A DNA stretch of 64,000 bases, taken from Desulfobacter hydrogenophilus (GTDB lineage: Bacteria > Desulfobacterota > Desulfobacteria > Desulfobacterales > Desulfobacteraceae). Location: NCBI RefSeq assembly GCF_004319545.1, contig NZ_CP036313.1:4280501-4344500 (forward strand), given 5' to 3'. The notes beneath the pieces are model-generated. The model was not told where the DNA came from. It was given only the letters and a program-made list of their open reading frames with translations, and ran no database searches. How positions within the stretch are numbered: the stretch's first letter is position 1; every line of letters begins with the position of its first letter. Made by a program: the position numbers and the translations under genes. Of the stretch, positions 1-7,898 are shown in pieces.

Positions 1-6
1 TGAATC

Positions 7-663
7 ATGAATCAGAATCCTTTAAAACAATTTGGAAATTCCCAGCAGCGTTTACAGGCCGGACTTGAAGCACTTCGCCGAGGCTCTGGCGTTTTGGTCG
101 CCGACGATGAAAACCGGGAAAATGAAGTGGATCTCATTTTCGGGGCACACAGCCTTAAAGTGGATCAGATGGCTATGCTGATCAGGGAATGCAGCGGCAT
201 TGTCTGTCTGTGTCTTCCCCAGAGCAAGGTTGCAAACTTAAATCTTTTCCCAATGGTAAAAAACAACACAAGCCAATACCAGACCGCCTTCACAGTATCC
301 ATTGAAGCGGCCAACGGTGTCACAACAGGCGTTTCTGCCCAGGATCGGTTAACAACCATTCAGGCAGCCATTGACGACGATGCAGCACCGGAAGATCTCA
401 ATTGCCCCGGCCATATTTTTCCGTTACAGGCAAAACCCGGGGGCGTCCTTGAACGCGCTGGCCATACCGAGGCCACAGTTGATCTTATGGGCCTGGCAGG
501 ATTACCTCCATACGGGGTGTTGTGTGAACTTACAAATCCTGACGGAACCATGGCCAGGCTCCCTAAAGCTGCACAATTTGCTATGGTCAACGGTTTTACA
601 ATGCTCACGGTTCAAGATATTATAAATTACAAACGTGGGGTACAAAGCGTTAAAGCTTCATAA
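7..663 (+). CDS. ribB: 3,4-dihydroxy-2-butanone-4-phosphate synthase
   Basis: Converts ribulose 5-phosphate to 3,4-dihydroxy-2-butanone 4-phosphate plus formate, the four-carbon precursor of the riboflavin xylene ring; cytosolic. The 218-residue length is that of the stand-alone enzyme without a fused GTP cyclohydrolase II. Visible family signatures are [13 protein letters not shown] near residues 31-43 (acidic metal and substrate loop), the central TGVSAQDR block, and the [12 protein letters not shown] block near 146-157 that carries the conserved His and Glu. The ATG at 7 follows a TGA, possibly the end of an upstream gene. Any FMN riboswitch would lie outside the window. Identification is confident from the motifs. 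Confidence 0.95.
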   Translation: MNQNPLKQFGNSQQRLQAGLEALRRGSGVLVADDENRENEVDLIFGAHSLKVDQMAMLIRECSGIVCLCLPQSKVANLNLFPMVKNNTSQYQTAFTVSIEAANGVTTGVSAQDRLTTIQAAIDDDAAPEDLNCPGHIFPLQAKPGGVLERAGHTEATVDLMGLAGLPPYGVLCELTNPDGTMARLPKAAQFAMVNGFTMLTVQDIINYKRGVQSVKAS

Positions 664-1003
664 TTGTGTTCCCGGCATCTGCAAACTTTTTTGCCGGATG
701 CCGGACAAACAATAATTGTTCACCTATGGTAGATCCTTTTTCGCCAATTCATTAAAAAGTTTTGACTTTATTCATAAACTTGTGTTATTTTTTTTAACAT
801 ATTGTGCTATTTTGTTCTTAAATAGGTAATGTTCAATAATCTAGCTGAAATTCATTCATTTAATATTCAGAACCGCACTCAAGGACTCAAAGAACATAAA
901 TAGCATTATTGAATGGTATTCTTACGTTAAGTTCTATTTCCCGATACATAACAATTTTTATGGGTGATTTTTGCGGGATTTCAACCATACGGAGGAAACT
1001 TCA
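664..1003. other. 340-bp AT-rich intergenic region with candidate promoter
   Basis: No gene is seen here. An inverted repeat (CCGGCATC at 672-679, GATGCCGG at 697-704) follows ribB and could be its terminator, although the T-run lies in the loop rather than after the stem. A candidate sigma-70 promoter for the next gene is TTGACT (762-767), 17 bp, TTATTT (785-790), which would leave a leader of about 210 nt. Confidence 0.4.
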
Positions 1004-1552
1004 TTGAACGATTTTTTAAAAAATCTGAGAACTACCGGTAAAAAAGAAAGTGCGTCCGTTAAAAAAAATATGGATACCAACTACTTTACGCCTGGAGAAC
1101 GGCGTATGTCAAAAGAAAGACGACCCTCTGCCTTTAACCGATCAAATTCCATTCCGGAAAAAGAAGCAAGGAAACAGGAAATCCAGGATTTGATCCCGGT
1201 TATTGCCGAAAACACCACGCAGCTGGTCAAAGAAATTGGTCGTATGGCAGAGGTAAGCGAGATGATCATGGAATCCCAGATGCGCCAGCAAAATGCAATG
1301 GCTGATTTTTTTGAGTCTTTAAAAACGTTTATGGCAAATAAGCAAGGCCCGGATGACATGCCAATAGCAACAACCAGCTATGCCTCAGGCACCCATTACA
1401 CCAAAGATGACATCATCTCCACCATTAACAGGATGCGGGACCAGGGTGCCACATTTTCCACGATTGCTGAATATTTAAGAGATAAAGGTATTCCGACCTT
1501 TTCCGGCAGGGGGCAGTGGCATGCCCAGACCATCCATAGGCTTTGCAAATAG
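1004..1552 (+). CDS. Hypothetical protein with coiled coil and recombinase-like C-terminal helix-turn-helix
   Basis: About 182 residues if translation starts at TTG 1004, which sits 7 nt after GGAGGA (991-996); an upstream TTG at 971 has no such site. The N-terminal third is basic and polar, and the middle (about residues 55-115) is rich in heptad-compatible charged and hydrophobic residues, probably helical. The last 45 residues (INRMRDQGATFSTIAEYLR, then GIPTFSGRGQWHAQTIHRL) look like the short DNA-binding-type module found in the middle of large serine recombinases. No catalytic recombinase domain is present. A DNA-binding or phage-derived regulatory role is possible but unproven. The gene stands alone between ribB and the CoA-transferase gene. 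Confidence 0.6.
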   Translation: MNDFLKNLRTTGKKESASVKKNMDTNYFTPGERRMSKERRPSAFNRSNSIPEKEARKQEIQDLIPVIAENTTQLVKEIGRMAEVSEMIMESQMRQQNAMADFFESLKTFMANKQGPDDMPIATTSYASGTHYTKDDIISTINRMRDQGATFSTIAEYLRDKGIPTFSGRGQWHAQTIHRLCK

Positions 1553-1737
1553 ATTTAATCTTTATTCAGCCCTTATTTAAATTGATGGTTTTAAGCTTAA
1601 TTTAATATTCACAACCGTATCTTTTTTATATATGATATCCTTCGCTTTTACATTTTTTTTGTAAAATAATATCTGCCTTTGAATAAGGAATATAAAAACC
1701 GATTTCAAGCAGACAATAAATAGTGGGAGGGTTGACT

Positions 1738-3669
1738 ATGACAAAAGCCATTTACTGGGCAGATTCCTACGTAGATAAACGTTGCAGTGCCCAGGAGGCC
1801 CTGAAACATATCCGGCCTGGTCAACGTGTATTTATAGGCTCATCCTGCGCTGAACCCCAGCATCTAGTCAAAGAGTTATCCGATATTTCTGCAAGATTCA
1901 CTGATCTCGAAATTGTTCGCCTGCTCAGCATTGAAAGTGGACCGCTGACGCTTATCGCTAATGAGCCCCACTCTCAGCAGTTCAATATCAGATCCTTTTA
2001 TTTAGGATCCTGTGGTCCAAGTATTATCAAAAAAAATCAAAGATTTATTACGCCTGCGAACCTGTCTCAGATCCCGCACCTGTTCAAATCAGGGCTTATG
2101 CCCTTGAATGCAGCGCTGATCCAGGCCTCGCCGCCCGATGACTTTGGGTGGATGAGTCTCGGCATTTCCGTGGATATCAATCTTTCGGCCTGCGAAACCG
2201 CTGATATTGTTATATGCCAGATTAACCCCCAAATGCCCCGGGTCCTGGGCAGAAGCTTTATCCATGTCAATGATGTTGATTTTATTGTGGACCATGAAGA
2301 ACCGCTGTTAACCATCCAACCACGGCCTGAACATGAATCAGACAATACCATTGCCAAACATATTTCACGTCTCATTGAAGACGGTTCAACCATCCAGACA
2401 AGTCTTAGTTTAACCACTGAGGCGGTTATGTTGGCTTTATCCGGTAAAAATGATATTGGAATTCATTCACAATACCTGTCAGATGCAATCATGCATCTTT
2501 TCTCCATTGGAGTGATCACGAACAAAAAGAAAGGGTTTAATAACGGCAAACTGGTGGCCAGCGCAGCCGTAGGCTCCGCCCTGCTCTATGAGTTTATTGA
2601 CGACAATCCGTCCATTGAATTTTACCCATCGGATTATACCAACAACCCGGGAATCATCGGTCGCCACAATAAAATGGTTACTCTGAACACGGCCATGGCC
2701 ATTGATCTAACCGGCCAGGTGGCAGCCGATGCCCTGCCGTTTAACAACTACACAGGGATTAATGGTTTGCTTGATTTCACCCGGGGGGCAGCCATGTCCG
2801 AAGGTGGAAAATCCATTCTCATGATGACCTCCACCATGGATCACGGGCAAAAAAGCCGAATAGTTCCCCGTTTAGAAGACCTCGCTGTGGTGGTTCCCAG
2901 GGGAGATGTTCAGTTTGTGGCAACAGAATACGGGCTGGTGAATCTTTTCGGCAAAACACTTCAGGAGCGGGTCATGGCTCTGGTATCCATTGCCCATCCG
3001 GATTTCAGGGATGAACTGTTTGCCGCAGCCAAGGACATGGGCCTGATTAACAGTGACCGCAAATTTAAAGAGGCCATTAAAGGCGTCTACCCGCTTAAAT
3101 ATGAAGAAACCATTGTTATAAAAGACATTCCCATTACATTCAGACCGGCAAAGCCGACGGATGAACGGTTTATCCAGGAGCACTATTACACCATGAATCG
3201 CGGAGATATAGTCTCCAGGTTCTTTCATGAGAAAAAAAGTTTTGCCTATGACCAAATTGAAACCACCTATGAAATTGATTATATCAATGACCTGACCATC
3301 GTCGCTACGATAGGTGAACTGGGATTTGAAAAAATTATTGCCGTAGGCGAGTATTTCAGAAACACGATTATCAACATGGCCGAAGTTGCTTATTCCGTAT
3401 CAAAAGAATACCAGGGCATGGGAATTGCCGAAATTTTGCAGAAAAAACTCAATCAAGCGGCCATTGACAATGGTATTAAAGGACTGATCGCCTATACTTC
3501 TCCACAGAACAAAGGCATGATCAGTCTTTTTCACAAACAGCCATATAAAATCACGACAGAAAAAAATGAGGATATGCTTATTTTAAGCTGCGTGTTCAAT
3601 GAACCGAAAGAAGATGATGACGGCGATGGCGGCAAAGCTTTGGGAGATGCCATTCTATCCATGGGTTAA
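1738..3669 (+). CDS. Acetyl-CoA hydrolase/transferase-family protein fused to a GNAT domain
   Basis: About 643 residues from ATG 1738, chosen because GGGAGG (1725-1730) lies 7 nt upstream; a GTG at 1723 precedes that site. Residues 1-450 match the family I CoA-transferase/acetyl-CoA hydrolase fold (4-hydroxybutyrate and acetate CoA-transferases), with blocks such as IDLTGQVAADAL. Residues about 462-620 are a GNAT acetyltransferase domain, with the acetyl-CoA loop YQGMGIAEIL. In characterised relatives the catalytic Glu lies in an H-S/T-E motif; here the matching segment reads IHSQYLSD, so Q245 replaces it. The protein could be a CoA-transferase with altered chemistry, a CoA-binding sensor, or an acetyl-CoA-dependent lysine acetyltransferase. 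The family call is strong, the activity uncertain. Confidence 0.85.
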   Translation: MTKAIYWADSYVDKRCSAQEALKHIRPGQRVFIGSSCAEPQHLVKELSDISARFTDLEIVRLLSIESGPLTLIANEPHSQQFNIRSFYLGSCGPSIIKKNQRFITPANLSQIPHLFKSGLMPLNAALIQASPPDDFGWMSLGISVDINLSACETADIVICQINPQMPRVLGRSFIHVNDVDFIVDHEEPLLTIQPRPEHESDNTIAKHISRLIEDGSTIQTSLSLTTEAVMLALSGKNDIGIHSQYLSDAIMHLFSIGVITNKKKGFNNGKLVASAAVGSALLYEFIDDNPSIEFYPSDYTNNPGIIGRHNKMVTLNTAMAIDLTGQVAADALPFNNYTGINGLLDFTRGAAMSEGGKSILMMTSTMDHGQKSRIVPRLEDLAVVVPRGDVQFVATEYGLVNLFGKTLQERVMALVSIAHPDFRDELFAAAKDMGLINSDRKFKEAIKGVYPLKYEETIVIKDIPITFRPAKPTDERFIQEHYYTMNRGDIVSRFFHEKKSFAYDQIETTYEIDYINDLTIVATIGELGFEKIIAVGEYFRNTIINMAEVAYSVSKEYQGMGIAEILQKKLNQAAIDNGIKGLIAYTSPQNKGMISLFHKQPYKITTEKNEDMLILSCVFNEPKEDDDGDGGKALGDAILSMG

Positions 3670-3670
3670 A

Positions 3671-5062
3671 TTAGTTTTTTTTTACAAGCAACGCCACGGA
3701 TTCAATATGATAGGTGTGGGGGAACATATCCACAGGTGTTACTTCCAGCACGGCGTAACGCGATGCAAGCATTTCAAGATCCCTGGCAAGGGTTGCAGGA
3801 TTGCATGAGACGTAGACAATTTTGCCGGGAGAATGGGCCAACACATGTCCCACCACATCTTTGTGCATCCCCACCCTAGGCGGATCAATGATGATGACAT
3901 CCGGCTTTTCGGGCACCTGTTTAAAAACGTCCTTGATGTCCCCTTCCAGAAAAGTGCAGTTATCAATACCGTTCAAACTTACATTTTCTCTTGCGTCGAC
4001 CACAGCAGAATGAACAATTTCAATCCCGTATATTTGCTTTGCCTGGCCGGAAAGCCAAATAGGAATGGTTCCGGTGCCTGAATACAGATCCAGAACCGTC
4101 TGGGATCCGTCAAGACCTGCATATTCACTGACTTTGGTATACAGCTTTTCACAAGCCCGGGTATTTGTCTGGAAAAAAGAGTTTGCCGAAATCTTAAACT
4201 GATACCCCCCGAGCTTTTCGATCAGATGATCTTCGCCGTGGATAAGAATTTCTTCCTTGCCCGTGGAGACCCCGGATCGGGCATCCGTAATATTATTGAC
4301 AATACAGCTTATCTGACTGAATTTTTTCACAAGCTGTTTGCTTAAGGCTTTAATGACGTCAGAGTTTTCTTCACTGGTCACCAGATTGACCATCCACTGG
4401 TCCCGGGCCACGGAATGCCTTAGCATGACAAAGCGCCAGAATCCTTCGTGCTTACGCAGATGATATGCAGCAAGCCCGGATTCGGCCACAAAGGCACGGA
4501 TGGTCTCTAAAATGTCATTGCCCAGGGCCGGCATAATATGACAGTTATGAATGTCAATCACCTTGTCAAAGGTGCCGGGTACATGCAGTCCAATGCCAAA
4601 GCCCTTTTTAATGGAATCATCAGCCAGTTCCTCGGGCATGAGCCAGCGCATTGAAGAACAGGAAAACTCCATTTTATTTCGGTATTCGTAAATATAATCC
4701 GAGGGCACAACATCCATGACCCGGACATCCTTTAAGCGCCCGATGTGTGCCAGAGATTCGACAACATGCCGCTTCTTGTATTCAAGCTGACGCTCGTAAG
4801 GCAGCTGCTGCCATTTACAGCCCCCGCAAAACCGGTTATACTCGCATCTTGCCTCCTGGCGCAGGGGTGACGGGTTGACGATATTAATCAGCCGTCCTTC
4901 GGCCCAGGATTTCTTTTTTTTAAAAATCTTTACAAAAACCCGGTCTCCGGGAACACAACGATCCACAAACACGGGAAACCCGTCGGGTTTGGCCAGACCC
5001 TTTCCCCCAAAGGCAAGGTCAATGATGTCAAGTTCGTAGGTTTTTCTTTTTTTAACGGGCAT
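3671..5062 (-). CDS. rlmD: 23S rRNA (uracil-5-)-methyltransferase, RlmD/RumA type
   Basis: 463 residues. Methylates C5 of a specific uridine in 23S rRNA (U1939-type in E. coli) with S-adenosylmethionine. An N-terminal TRAM domain (about residues 8-60) binds RNA. An iron-sulfur motif follows (C73, C79, C82, with a fourth Cys in IHNCHIM). Then come the SAM-binding segment VLDLYSGTGTIP and the C-terminal block IDPPRVG plus VYVSCNPATLARDL, whose Cys (about residue 420) is the nucleophile. The gene converges with the CoA-transferase gene, their ends only 1 nt apart. It could be RlmC-like in specificity, but the TRAM plus Fe-S arrangement fits RlmD. Confidence 0.93.
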   Translation of the reverse strand: MPVKKRKTYELDIIDLAFGGKGLAKPDGFPVFVDRCVPGDRVFVKIFKKKKSWAEGRLINIVNPSPLRQEARCEYNRFCGGCKWQQLPYERQLEYKKRHVVESLAHIGRLKDVRVMDVVPSDYIYEYRNKMEFSCSSMRWLMPEELADDSIKKGFGIGLHVPGTFDKVIDIHNCHIMPALGNDILETIRAFVAESGLAAYHLRKHEGFWRFVMLRHSVARDQWMVNLVTSEENSDVIKALSKQLVKKFSQISCIVNNITDARSGVSTGKEEILIHGEDHLIEKLGGYQFKISANSFFQTNTRACEKLYTKVSEYAGLDGSQTVLDLYSGTGTIPIWLSGQAKQIYGIEIVHSAVVDARENVSLNGIDNCTFLEGDIKDVFKQVPEKPDVIIIDPPRVGMHKDVVGHVLAHSPGKIVYVSCNPATLARDLEMLASRYAVLEVTPVDMFPHTYHIESVALLVKKN

Positions 5063-5139
5063 TTTATATTATATCTTGTGATTATATGGTTGAAGTAAAA
5101 AAGACGGTAAATATACAGAGATATGAGTACAAAAACAAG

Positions 5140-5874
5140 ATGAAAATAATGAAAACAAATTTTACAGTTGATGGATTCACCCTGAAAGGTACTCTTCATC
5201 TTCCCCCATGCCCTATGCCCCCCCTTGTTGTGGGCTCCCACGGCCTTGAAGGCAGCCGAAACTCTGCAAAACAGATGCTTTTGTCAAAAGTTCTGCCTGC
5301 AAATAATATTGCGTTTTTCCGTTTTGACCACAGGGGATGCGGCGACAGCCAGGGAAGTTTTATCAAGGACACCAGTATTGAAAAGCGCGCAAGGGATTTT
5401 TGTGCGGCGGTGGGCCATGTTCTTGGAATGGGGGTTACATCAAACCGAATTGCCCTGTTTGGCTCCAGTATGGGTGGTGCCACCTGTATCAAGGCCTGGC
5501 ATGATCTTGAACGTGCTGGATTCAGGATTCAGGGTGCTGTTTTATGCGCGGCCCCCGTGAATACCCGGACCATGAAAAGGATTCCTCTGACAGGCGATGA
5601 CAATCGCCCTGCCCTTTCTTTGGATTTTTTCAAGGAAAACCTTTTGTATGATCTTTCCGACCAGGCAAAGGCGTTGCATCATGTCATGATTTTCCATGGC
5701 TGTGCCGATGAGGTGGTCCCGGTGGAAAATGCCGATATCCTCTACGCCGCCATGCACCCCCCCAAAGAAATGATCCTCCATGACGGGGGCGATCACCAGA
5801 TGAAAAAGCGGGCACACCAGCAGGATTTTGAACTAAAAATGACCGCCTGGTATAAATCTGTATTCAATCTATAG
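5140..5874 (+). CDS. Alpha/beta hydrolase (dienelactone hydrolase/esterase-like)
   Basis: About 244 residues from ATG 5140; the frame is open back to an ATG at 5086, but neither start has a good ribosome-binding site. The fold is shown by the oxyanion segment GSHGLEGSRN, the nucleophile elbow GSSMGG, an acid in GCADEVVP and the His in GGDHQM, giving a complete Ser-Asp-His triad. There is no signal peptide, so it is probably cytosolic. The substrate is unknown; relatives include acyl-peptidases, esterases and osmotic-stress hydrolases. It is divergent from rlmD, with about 77 bp between the two starts. Confidence 0.8.
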   Translation: MKIMKTNFTVDGFTLKGTLHLPPCPMPPLVVGSHGLEGSRNSAKQMLLSKVLPANNIAFFRFDHRGCGDSQGSFIKDTSIEKRARDFCAAVGHVLGMGVTSNRIALFGSSMGGATCIKAWHDLERAGFRIQGAVLCAAPVNTRTMKRIPLTGDDNRPALSLDFFKENLLYDLSDQAKALHHVMIFHGCADEVVPVENADILYAAMHPPKEMILHDGGDHQMKKRAHQQDFELKMTAWYKSVFNL

Positions 5875-5955
5875 CCCCTCCCTGAAATAGGCAACCGCAT
5901 GTAATGTGCCGTCTGCGATTTTTGGGGGGATAGTAAAATTACAACAATACGCTCT

Positions 5956-6083
5956 TAACACTACAGCGACACTTGTCTTTTTTTCATACCTAATGGGGTG
6001 GAAAATTATCACATTATAGCTGATTTAGAGCTATAAAATGTTCTATCGATAGGGACAATTTCGAAAGTGTCGCTGTAGTGTTA
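5956..6083. repeat. MITE-like element with 19-bp perfect terminal inverted repeats
   Basis: The left arm TAACACTACAGCGACACTT (5956-5974) is exactly inverted at 6065-6083. Between them lies AT-rich DNA containing a second, internal hairpin (TTATAGCT at 6014-6021 pairing with AGCTATAA at 6029-6036). The size, 128 bp without coding capacity, fits a miniature inverted-repeat transposable element, but no target-site duplication is evident. A large operator is the alternative. Confidence 0.6.
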
Positions 6084-6115
6084 GAAATGAGTCCGCAATA
6101 AAAAAATTGATTTTC

Positions 6116-6143
6116 TTGACAGGTTATTTTTTTCGTGTATGAT
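6116..6143 (+). promoter_or_regulatory. Sigma-70 promoter of the cold-shock gene
   Basis: Consensus TTGACA at 6116-6121, a 16-bp spacer, and TATGAT at 6138-6143. Transcription would begin near 6150 and give a 5' leader of about 120 nt, which is typical of cold-shock mRNAs, whose leaders fold differently in the cold. Confidence 0.75.
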
Positions 6144-6271
6144 GTGAAAAGTCATTAAGATGACTTATTAAGTGTTTAAGTTTCTTCTTTAGATATTTTC
6201 CCCGAGAAATCAGTGATTATTCTTTAAGATCGAGACGATTTATTTTATTTCTTATTTAGGAGAACGCCTAC

Positions 6272-6475
6272 ATGGCAAATGGTACTGTAAAATGGTTTAG
6301 CGAGTCAAAAGGTTTTGGATTTATTGAACAAGCAGATGGTGGCAACGACGTGTTTGTACATCATTCCGGTATCAATGCGGCTGGTTTTAAATCTCTCAAT
6401 GAAGGTGAACAGGTTTCATACGACATTGTACAGGGTCCCAAAGGACCGGCAGCTGCAAATGTAACCGTGATTTAA
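6272..6475 (+). CDS. Cold-shock protein, CspA family
   Basis: 67 residues, the standard size of a single cold-shock domain. It binds single-stranded RNA and DNA and acts as an RNA chaperone. RNP1 (KGFGFI) and RNP2 (DVFVHHS) are both intact, and the start WFSESKGF is canonical. A strong ribosome-binding site (TTAGGAGAA) precedes ATG 6272. It is monocistronic, with a consensus promoter at 6116, a long leader and an intrinsic terminator directly after the stop. Confidence 0.95.
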   Translation: MANGTVKWFSESKGFGFIEQADGGNDVFVHHSGINAAGFKSLNEGEQVSYDIVQGPKGPAAANVTVI

Positions 6476-6504
6476 TATCCCATTTTATCCCTGTGACATT
6501 TTAG

Positions 6505-6537
6505 CCCCTGAGTAGATTCCTACTCAGGGGTTTTTTT
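6505..6537 (+). terminator. Intrinsic terminator after the cold-shock gene
   Basis: A perfect 10-bp stem (CCCCTGAGTA at 6505-6514, TACTCAGGGG at 6521-6530) with a 6-nt loop, followed by seven T. Confidence 0.95.
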
Positions 6538-6550
6538 ATTTTGATTATGA

Positions 6551-6616
6551 TTTAGGGGATTTAGGACAGATCCAGATCCACCTTTTAGGGGATTTAGGAC
6601 AGATCCAGATCCACCT
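6551..6616. repeat. 33-bp exact tandem duplication
   Basis: Two identical 33-bp units, 6551-6583 and 6584-6616, each beginning TTTAGGGGATTTAGGACAGA. The second unit ends on the first base of the complement of the cinA stop codon, so the duplication lies just outside that coding frame. Confidence 0.9.
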
Positions 6617-7881
6617 TATTTTTTCACAAGTTCCTTGCGCAGCATCTCAAGGGCCATAGCGGCAAACAATTGTTTGTTGCGCTCACGGTCACCGCGGTCC
6701 AGTAGAAACCTTTGGGAATACGATTCCAAAGGACCTGCCACCCCAATGCATACAGTCCCCACAGGCTTATCTTCGCTCCCACCGGTCGGGCCTGCAATGC
6801 CCGTAGTGGATACAGCCCAGTCAGATCCGCCGGCGGCTCTGACGCCGGTTGCCATTTCAAGGGCAGTGGTTTCATCCACCGCCCCATTATTTTCCAGGGT
6901 TTCACGGGACACGTTAAGAATAGCTTCCTTGGCTGAATTGGCATAGGTGGTGGCTGAAAACAAAAAATAGTCAGAGGCACCCGGCACATCCGTTATCAGG
7001 TGCGCCACAAGTCCGCCGGTACAGGATTCAGCCACACTGAGTGTCTGCCCACGCTCTGTCAGAAGCCGCCCCACTTCCTGGGCCAGGGTCAGTCCCTGGT
7101 CTGAAATTACTTTAGGCCCAATTTTTTCCATCACCCACTGTTTAGCCTGATTCATCTCTGTGGCACCGTCCAGACCCTTTTGGGAATCGGACACCACTTC
7201 TTTGAGCCGGGAGAGTCTCACCTCAATCATGGGGAACCTGATCCTGGAACCCAGATGAATTCCAGGAAACTGCACACTGAAACCGGAAAGCGCCTTCTCA
7301 ACTCTGGATTCAGGCATACCGAACACCATCAGGCGCATGACCTGAATTTCACCGGCCTGCCCGGTTATTTCATTCAATTGGGGTCTGACTTTCAAATCAA
7401 ACATTCGTTCCATTTCCCTGGGGACACCAGGCATACAAAAAAACCGGCAATTGCCGATGATCATGGAAAATCCCGGAGCAGTACCATGACGATTTTCCAT
7501 AAACTGAGCGCCTTCAGGCAGCATGGCCTGTTTTTCATTGGCAGGTATAAGGGGAACCCCGCGTTTATCAAAATACTTTTTCATGGAACTTAAGGCTGCA
7601 GTATCCAACTTAATTTTCACCCTGGCCGCTTTGGCCAAGGCTTCGGCCGTTAGATCATCAGACGTAGGTCCAAGGCCGCCTGTCATCACACAGACATCTG
7701 CGGCAGATGCAATGTTTTTAATCTCGCTGACCAGGGCTGTCATATCATCGCGCACAGCACTTGTCTTGATTACGGTTACCCCTGAACGTTTAAGTTGCCT
7801 ACATAAAAATGCACTGTTGGTGTCTACTGTATCGCCAAACAGCACCTCATTGCCTGTGGAAAAAACATGGCCTTTGGTCAT
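6616..7881 (-). CDS. cinA: CinA family protein (nicotinamide-nucleotide amidase)
   Basis: 421 residues with both CinA domains. The N-terminal MoaB/MoeA-like domain (residues 1-170; GNEVLFGDTVDTN, then MTGGLGPTSDD) is linked to ADP-ribose-type pyrophosphatase activity. The C-terminal amidase domain (about 260-421; SVAESCTGGL, then STTGIAGPTGG) deamidates nicotinamide mononucleotide in pyridine-nucleotide salvage. The catalytic Ser and Thr blocks are present. It lies 17 nt downstream of the radical SAM gene on the same strand and is probably co-transcribed with it. Confidence 0.92.
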   Translation of the reverse strand: MTKGHVFSTGNEVLFGDTVDTNSAFLCRQLKRSGVTVIKTSAVRDDMTALVSEIKNIASAADVCVMTGGLGPTSDDLTAEALAKAARVKIKLDTAALSSMKKYFDKRGVPLIPANEKQAMLPEGAQFMENRHGTAPGFSMIIGNCRFFCMPGVPREMERMFDLKVRPQLNEITGQAGEIQVMRLMVFGMPESRVEKALSGFSVQFPGIHLGSRIRFPMIEVRLSRLKEVVSDSQKGLDGATEMNQAKQWVMEKIGPKVISDQGLTLAQEVGRLLTERGQTLSVAESCTGGLVAHLITDVPGASDYFLFSATTYANSAKEAILNVSRETLENNGAVDETTALEMATGVRAAGGSDWAVSTTGIAGPTGGSEDKPVGTVCIGVAGPLESYSQRFLLDRGDRERNKQLFAAMALEMLRKELVKK

Positions 7882-7898
7882 GAAAAAATCCTCTTAGA

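Larger units (their letters stand above)
5875..6271. other. 397-bp intergenic region with inverted-repeat element and cold-shock leader
   Basis: No protein-coding gene is seen. It holds a 128-bp element bounded by perfect 19-bp inverted repeats (5956-6083), the cold-shock promoter (6116-6143) and a leader of about 120 nt before the cold-shock gene. The last two are listed separately. Confidence 0.7.
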
